A stretch of DNA of 64,000 nt. It comes from Sambucus nigra (lineage: Eukaryota; Streptophyta; Magnoliopsida; Dipsacales; Adoxaceae). The stretch's first letter is position 1. Each line of letters opens with the position of its first letter. The position numbers and the translations under genes were made by a program. Positions 58,495 to 64,000 of the stretch are shown here, one piece after another. The notes below the pieces were generated by a model. It was not told the origin of the DNA. It saw nothing but the letters and a program-made list of their open reading frames with translations, and made no database searches. The DNA is taken from contig OX422214.1 in assembly GCA_949130495.1 (NCBI GenBank), forward strand, positions 254,018,187 to 254,082,186, written 5' to 3'.

Positions 58495-60429
58495 GCTTTA
58501 ATATTTTTTTATCATCGATATAGGGCTTCGTCCCCTTTTATACTTTTAACTGTAGTGGCCGCGGCCCATTTGCTTGTAACCTTAACTGATAATATCAAGG
58601 TTGCGGCCACCTTTTCAACATTAATTATTTTGGCTTCATTCTCTTTTATCTTTTGCATATTCTTTTTGCTCACTTCATTGCTTTATTAAATACTTTCTAT
58701 ACGCCTCTTATGGCTTGAACTCAACTACCTTGCGTAATTAAAATGCCTTATTGATGGAGTGAACTTGTAGAAATAACAGATTAAGTCCGCGACACTATAA
58801 CATATTTCTTCAATAACCTCTCTAATTAAACTGCCCTGGTACCATCGAGTAATGATAATGAACCTTCACAAGTAATTGTTACAGGCTGCGGCTATTATTA
58901 CGGGAATGGCAGCCCTATAATCAGAGTTGCGTCAATCTGAATTTACTTGATGGCCACAGCCATATTGATAGGGATGTGCTTTTGAATATTCAGAATCCCA
59001 CTGTAGTAGCTTTATAGGCCTCATCAACCCTTAGTCACCTTAACAGTTGCCCTACATCGTAGATTACCACAAGTGCACTTCATATAGGTTGCGGTACCTT
59101 ACAACTGCCCTACAACTGGGTCATGACCGCAGCATGTTAACCTTTGGAACCTACCCTTGCCAATTGCACCAATGCGTGGAAGTGCTGCCGCTTGAATAAG
59201 GCCGCGGCCATTTGATAATGGATGCAACCATATTGCCTAATTCCTAATAATGGTAGTATAGGCGCGAGTTGATTTCTCTAATCCTACCGTGGCATCTTTG
59301 AGTGTTTGAAACCATCTCATGTGGCTTTTCGATTGGATCTAAATCCAAGTCATTACCGCATCAACTCTTAGTCGCTTTAACGGCTGCAGCTGTATTGATA
59401 GGGTTACTGCACTCTTTACCCATGGATGCTTGAACCATATAGTCATTTTTTTTCATCCCATAACTGGTATGGGACATATAAAGAAGTCTTTCCTCTGGTC
59501 TCTTCAATTGATTTTCACGGAGTATGGTCGTTATCTTCATTAGCATCGCCCTTCTGTATGTAAGTCTGTATGTAAGTGGGATATTTTCAAGCCTCCCCAG
59601 GCTGGGTTATGTTATTAAGCCACCCACAGCTAACATATAGGATATTTTCAAGCTTCCCCAGGCTGGGTTATGTTATTAAGCCACCCACAACTAACATATA
59701 GGATATTTTGAAGTCTCCTCAGGCTGGGTTATGTTATTAAGCCACCCACAGCTAACATATAAGATATTTTCAAGCCTCCCCAGGCTAGGTTATGTTATTA
59801 AGCCACCCACAGCTAACATATAGGATATTTTCAAGCCTCCTTAGGCTAGGTTATGTTATTAAGCCACCCACATCTAACATATAGGATATTTTTAAGCCTC
59901 CCCAGGCTAGATTATGTTATTAAGCCACCCACAGCTATAGATATATATACAACTATCCCTGGCTAGATATTGCAAGTCTCTTGACTTAATGACGCATCCC
60001 GAAAGCCAAGAGCGGGTATTGGGCGCCCTTGCTAGTGATGTTGTACTCCAACTTATATAACTGCTTCCAATATTTTCCATTGCCACTTTCAATCAACTTT
60101 TAAATAATTAGGCGTCTCGCCGGGTATCGTTGCCCATTTAGATATTATCGTTCCCGATATAACATATTGCCTCGGATTGGGATCTGTTCAAGACAAAAAT
60201 GGCCTTTTTAAGATAATATTTTCATGGAAATGAGAATCAAAATATGACACCATAAGAGTGAACTTGATTTTATAACTATTTATATATATATGACTTTGTA
60301 AGGATAATACAAAGTTTAGTTTAAAACAACATAAGCGGAAGTTATCACTGTGAAGTAGGGACAGATGGAATATAAGAGATAAGCATAAAAAATGGGCATG
60401 TGGGATGTGAGATAAGGTTGCATCCCTTA
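58495..60429. other. T3 non-coding middle region
   Basis: This replaces protease-integrase of a complete Tat element. No frame resembles pol. GGCCGCGGCC-type motifs recur here and across T3 (for example 58555, 59201, 60799). The 61-bp minisatellite at 59580-59945 is in its right half. Confidence 0.6.
59580..59945. repeat. 61-bp minisatellite in T3
   Basis: Six units with an exact 61-bp period (starts at 59580, 59641, 59702, 59763, 59824, 59885). Each contains GATATTTTCAAGCCTCCCCA, GGCTGGGTTATGTTATTAAG and CCACCCACAGCTAACATA with few changes. Confidence 0.95.
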
Positions 60430-60948
60430 AACATCTTTGAGGAACCTCCTCAGCATCCCTTGCCCAATTAGCCTTTCAATTTCATCCTTCAGAGCATAGC
60501 ATCGCTCAGTGTCATGGCCATGGTCCTAATGGAATTCGCACCAAGTAGCTTTGTTCCTCTTGTGGAGTGGAGCTCTAAGATTTTCTGTCCACCTCAACAA
60601 CTTGTCCTCTTTGATGAACTGAAAGATCTCTTCAATCGGGCAGGTCAACAGAGTGTAGGCCCTAGACTTCTTCTCTTCCTTCTTTGTTATCCTTTTCTGG
60701 CACTTGCTGACTGCATCTGCGGCCAGACCCTCTTCAACTGCCGCGGCAGCAAAGGCTGTTGGAGCTATTTTCTTGGGTGCTGCACCCACATTTGGAGAGG
60801 CCGCGGCCTCTAGCATTAGGACCCTCTAAGTTAAATAGTTGACCTGGGTCTGAAGCGAGGCATGACTGTTATAGAGGTGATTGAAGTGATTGTACAGCTG
60901 CACAATCTCATCTTTGATTTCAATGCTCTGGCTAGACTCTCCTTCCAT
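60430..60948 (-). pseudogene. T3 gag remnant, short form
   Basis: ATG at 60948: MEGESSQSIEIKDEIVQLYN, a TAG, then an Ala-rich spacer, KSRAYTLLTCPIEEIFQFIK and the zinc motif CEFH-DHGHDTERCYALKDEI, with Gln changed to TAG inside it, followed by LIGQGMLRRFL. The last zinc Cys is intact here, unlike T2. The capsid core (the VWYMSLP region in T2) is missing, so this is an internally deleted gag that joins N-terminal and nucleocapsid parts. Confidence 0.8.
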
Positions 60949-61697
60949 TTTTTTCCTTTGTTAGTCTTTAAAAAAATATATAATTTGAGATCAAACTAGC
61001 AGAAGTGAGTAATTTTAGAAGTATAAGGTTAACTAAGTATGAGGTTAGGAGGCAGCTTTTGAGCTGCCGCTATTCTTATGAGGTCGCGACCAACAAAATG
61101 GGGGTACTACCGCAGCCTGTAATGACACCGAGTTGACCACTTGAGTCCTTGATCTGACGTTACTGCAATATAACCGCACTGGTCGAGGCCGCGGTATAAA
61201 GGCATTTAAAATTACCTACCGCTTCCCCAGTTAGGCAGGGGGAGCATTCCCGAAATCAAAACCCAGAAACTGGGTCCATCTCCCAAAACACGAGGAGAAC
61301 ATGTCTACTAGGGTCTATCTATGGCCTAACAGCCTCTCGATGCACTAATCAGCACAATTATAATGATAAACCCCAGATCATGGGCAAAAAATCAATGAAA
61401 GAGAAGGAAATATCATTCTCCCCTAATCATTCACTTTTAAGAGGCTAAAGCCCATTATGCTTTTCAACACTTTCTAGATGGAATGATATCACAGGGGTAT
61501 GTAAAATAGATCTAAGTTCATAAACGGAGGCCCGATAATAGATCTAAATATGTGAAATACCCATTTAAGGGTGTAAATATAAAACAAAGCTCAATAACCA
61601 GAATTAACTCGTGAGATGACGATCCGCAGGATCCTCAGGGGTCGAATAAGGTGTTTAATAACTCAAATATATAGAGAAGCAAGATTGAAATATCTGA
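60949..61697 (-). other. T3 leader between PBS and gag
   Basis: About 0.75 kb with no supported frame, longer than the T2 leader (about 160 bp). Confidence 0.55.
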
Positions 61698-61715
61698 TTC
61701 CCACAGACGGCGCCA
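61698..61715 (-). other. Primer-binding site of T3
   Basis: Minus strand TGGCGCCGTCTGTGGGAA, three bases from the LTR end; near-identical to the T2 site. Confidence 0.82.
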
Positions 61716-61718
61716 GAT

Positions 61719-62410
61719 TGATGATACGAGAAATCGTCCACTTGTCGTTCTCAAACCAGCAAGTCAAGAGTAAAGTGTATAATAAATCAACAAAGTAAGT
61801 AAGGAGACATGAACAAGAGATATGGAGTGGTTCAGCCTCTAAAATAGGCCTACGTCCATTGTGGTGCTCTACTCTCATTATATGTGTTGTATTGTATAAT
61901 ATGATAAGGCCTAAAAGAGGCGTACAAGATAGGAGAGAGAGAATACACATGACTCCAGCGATTTCAGGAATGCCAAAGATATGACTATGATGTAGGTGAG
62001 TAGTCCCCAAGCTGTATGTTGGAGTTATGTAGAGAGAGTTTAGCAAGGCTTCACCAGGTGTTGTAGAAACTGCTCTGAAGGAGAGGAAAAACCATCCGTT
62101 ATTTCGGGGTGTGGTCCTCTATTTATAAGAGGTATGTGAGATGTCACGTGTCCTGAGCACGTGACGTATATTAAGTCCGGAGTTACTGTAGTAGAAAGGG
62201 ATGCGGCCTATAAGGCAAGCACGAAGTGCCGCACCCTACATGAGGCTAGATCCGCAGGTGCCATGCCCTGTACATGGTAGGGCTGCGGCCTGTACATTAA
62301 GGCAAGTGGTAAGTGCCGCGCCCAGTACTTGTAGGGCCGCACACCAAGTTCAGTAGGGCTGCGTCCTATGTTGATAGAGACCGCGACAGGGTGCTATATT
62401 GGTACTATCA
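61719..62410 (-). mobile_element. 5' LTR of T3 (right)
   Basis: Plus strand TGATGATACGAGAAATC to TTGGTACTATCA. Minus-strand TATA box TTATAAATAG near 62119-62130. The 127-codon frame through it is not a gene. Confidence 0.92.
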
Positions 62411-62455
62411 ATAATTAAAATAAAATTCCACAAAAATATGGGGTAGTACAATTAA

Positions 62456-63100
62456 ACATATTTTTACTGCTTCTAACTTCGTACATGAATATCAAACCCA
62501 CAATTGCCTACCATTTTGCATTCTGAATTGAGCCAAGGGTTTCCCTTTTTGTCCACATTTCCTTTAAGTTTGTACAAAGAAATCAAATGAAATTTACAAC
62601 GTTTCTTATAAGCTTCATAGCACCATATAGAAAACTACACTACAAATGGAGATAAAACAATACATTGTAAAAGTGAAATGGGAAGAATAATAAAAAATTA
62701 ACTCGAGGGAAATGCTAAGGAGTCGTATGTAAACTAAAATGAAAACAAATAAAAGACACTAAATTTCATTGTTCATCCTCGATGGAAATAATAATAGAAA
62801 ATAATTAAATATTTTGTCACATAATCCCTCATTCACCCTACATTAGACAACTGAAAATGGATCATCTTAGTAGCATTTTAATATAACTTATTCAATAAAT
62901 TGAGCCATAACAACTTAAACACTACCTTATAGAAATAATAACATATGTACATTGAATCAAAAGAAGCATTAATATCCACCTTGTAAACTTTAATCCCAGA
63001 AGATCGACTTACCTCATTTCACATCCATATTTCTTTAATTAGTCAAATCCTTAAAATTTAATTAAGTCGGTTATTATAAATTACACGTATGACATAATTA
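62456..63100. other. Background sequence right of K
   Basis: AT-rich, no coding frame, RNA gene or recognisable repeat seen. Confidence 0.5.
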
Positions 63101-64000
63101 AATTGAATTAATTATTATGTGTTTAGAAAAATGTTATTCGGGAGAGATATTGATTAATATTTATGTAATATAATTACTAAGTGAGTAGTAAATAATTATT
63201 TTACGTCCTGACAAGTGATAGTGACGTGACAATATTATATCTTAACCGGGAGTCGAGTGTAAACTATACGAGATCGAGATAGGATATTTACATAGAGTGA
63301 TCCGAGTGGAGATTTTGAGGTCACGGTTGGTTCCAGGTGGGTCAAGATAGTCAAAATAGTGTACCTGGGGGTAGTAATTGGGTCCAGGGGCCTCTTTAGA
63401 CATAATCGAGTCCATACAGGGGTATTCAGGTCATTTGAGCTTAACCCAGTAGCCTAATTTTGGTATTAGAGATATTAATCATAAATCTAATGGTAAGAGG
63501 CATCCACAACTCTGATTCTATACCCTAAAAATTGAGAGAAGAGATAAGGAAGAGAAGAAGGTAGCTTTAGGAGACAAATTCAAGGCGGAATTGGGTGTTC
63601 TATTGTCAAATTCGTCTTTTACAATGTATAATCAGACCCTACAAACCTAGAAAGGAAAATGATTAACTTGGTTCTATTTTAAATTGCAAAAACTCATGTT
63701 CATACCATAGTAGATGTAGAACAACACCATTTTTGTGAAGGGCTTCACATGAAAAAGGGGGTTTTGAGAAATTATCCTATAACTTGTAGAGTAAATACAG
63801 ATTTGATGTTTTTGAATGAATCATAATTGCTGGAATTGGAACATTGTTAGAGATTCATAGATTGATCATGATTAATTGGGACAATGAATCAAATCTAGGG
63901 TTATTTGAGGTGTTTATCATGTAAATCTATTTTAATGGATTAATTAGGTGATTGTAGTTAATATTTGGTATTATGATGATTATTTGATGTTAGAGTCATC
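63101..64000 (+). mobile_element. S5, beginning of another Tekay-type LTR (runs off window)
   Basis: GGTTCCAGGTGGGTCAAGAT followed by AGTCAAAATAGTGTACC (63328-63365) matches the GGTGCGAGACAGTCAAAATA region of S2 and S4. It is followed by a purine-rich leader (GAGAGAAGAGATAAGGAAGA, 63533) and a TTGATTTGG-like AT-rich stretch. The exact start (expected TGTAACAMCCC) was not found, so the left edge is approximate. Confidence 0.5.

Larger units (their letters stand above)
54135..62410 (-). mobile_element. T3, non-autonomous Tat-type element with gag and aORF only
   Basis: Identical-length LTRs (692 bp each: 54135-54826 and 61719-62410). The flanking pentamers AGAAT (54130-54134) and ATAAT (62411-62415) match at 4 of 5 bases; uninterrupted K copies read ATAATTAAAAT here, so the left one mutated. 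On the minus strand: LTR, PBS, gag, long non-coding part with minisatellite, an antisense aORF (plus strand), PPT, LTR. There is no protease, RT, RNase H or integrase. LTRs differ by several percent by eye. Confidence 0.9.
44711..62450 (-). mobile_element. K, rearranged Tekay-type chromovirus hosting T3
   Basis: TSD ATTAA (44706-44710 and 62451-62455) encloses the whole structure. Without T3 it is about 9.5 kb. On the minus strand it reads: partial LTR (62450-62411 joined to 54134-52820), RNase H-integrase (52819-50892), partial LTR (50891-49520), RNase H-integrase (49519-47588), complete LTR (47587-44711). PBS, gag, protease and most of RT are missing. Integrase ends in a chromodomain-like tail (WRHHNVEES, EKYPKLFPSGIA), as in Tekay chromoviruses. 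The simplest path is an internal deletion followed by unequal crossing-over between LTR copies. Confidence 0.85.

Noticed and set aside
59580..59945. Possible CRISPR-like array
   Set aside because: Units are contiguous 61-bp tandem copies without spacers, inside a plant retrotransposon.

Overview
This window looks like plant nuclear DNA made almost entirely of nested LTR retrotransposons. Support comes from Ty1/copia and Ty3/gypsy coding remains with plant-type primer sites (TGGTATCAGAGC and TGRCGCCRTCTGTGGGAA), kilobase-scale LTRs and exact 5-bp target-site duplications (TSDs). The TSDs allow most of the nest to be unpacked layer by layer. I found no intact host gene, rRNA, tRNA or CRISPR. 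The species cannot be named from the sequence. The setting is probably heterochromatic or pericentromeric.

Left part (1-15.8 kb). A decayed Tat-type gypsy fragment, T1, survives mainly as its antisense extra gene (aORF) on the minus strand (14885-13825, 7946-7469, 853-502). Two insertions cut it. One is a minus-oriented solo LTR, S1 (854-7468, TSD CATCT), which carries a second solo LTR, S2 (2132-5093, TSD GACGT). The other is a gag-only copia element, A (7947-13819, TSD TCTTC).

Middle part (16.5-43.9 kb). A full-length but dead copia element, B (16520-43918, TSD GGTGT), belongs to the same family as A. It hosts solo LTR S3 (24112-26980, TSD ATTCA). Its 3' LTR is split by a large minus-oriented Tat element, T2 (28113-43542, TSD ATTTA). 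T2 has gag, protease, RT, RNase H, a second archaeal-type RNase H and integrase on the minus strand, and a spliced aORF on the plus strand. T2 hosts solo LTR S4 (32201-35144, TSD CAAAC).

Right part (44.7-62.5 kb). A minus-oriented gypsy element, K (44711-62450, TSD ATTAA), looks like a Tekay-type chromovirus and has been rearranged into two tandem [partial LTR + RNaseH-integrase] modules plus one full LTR. K hosts T3 (54135-62410), a Tat relative that kept gag and aORF but lost pol. Part of another Tekay-type LTR (S5) begins near 63.1 kb and runs off the window.

The most unusual signals are in the Tekay-type LTRs S1-S4 and K. They share a layout: GA-rich leader, an AG|GCAAGT motif resembling a GC-AG splice donor, an array of palindromes centred on TCGA (a different palindrome in different subfamilies), a stem-loop with compensated arms, then a pyrimidine-AG acceptor-like site before a conserved CCGCAAGGAYGC block. 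Other notable points are triplicated primer-binding motifs in copia A that appear to have moved the LTR end, 18-bp inverted repeats at both LTR/pol junctions of K, and minisatellites at the same place in T2 and T3.
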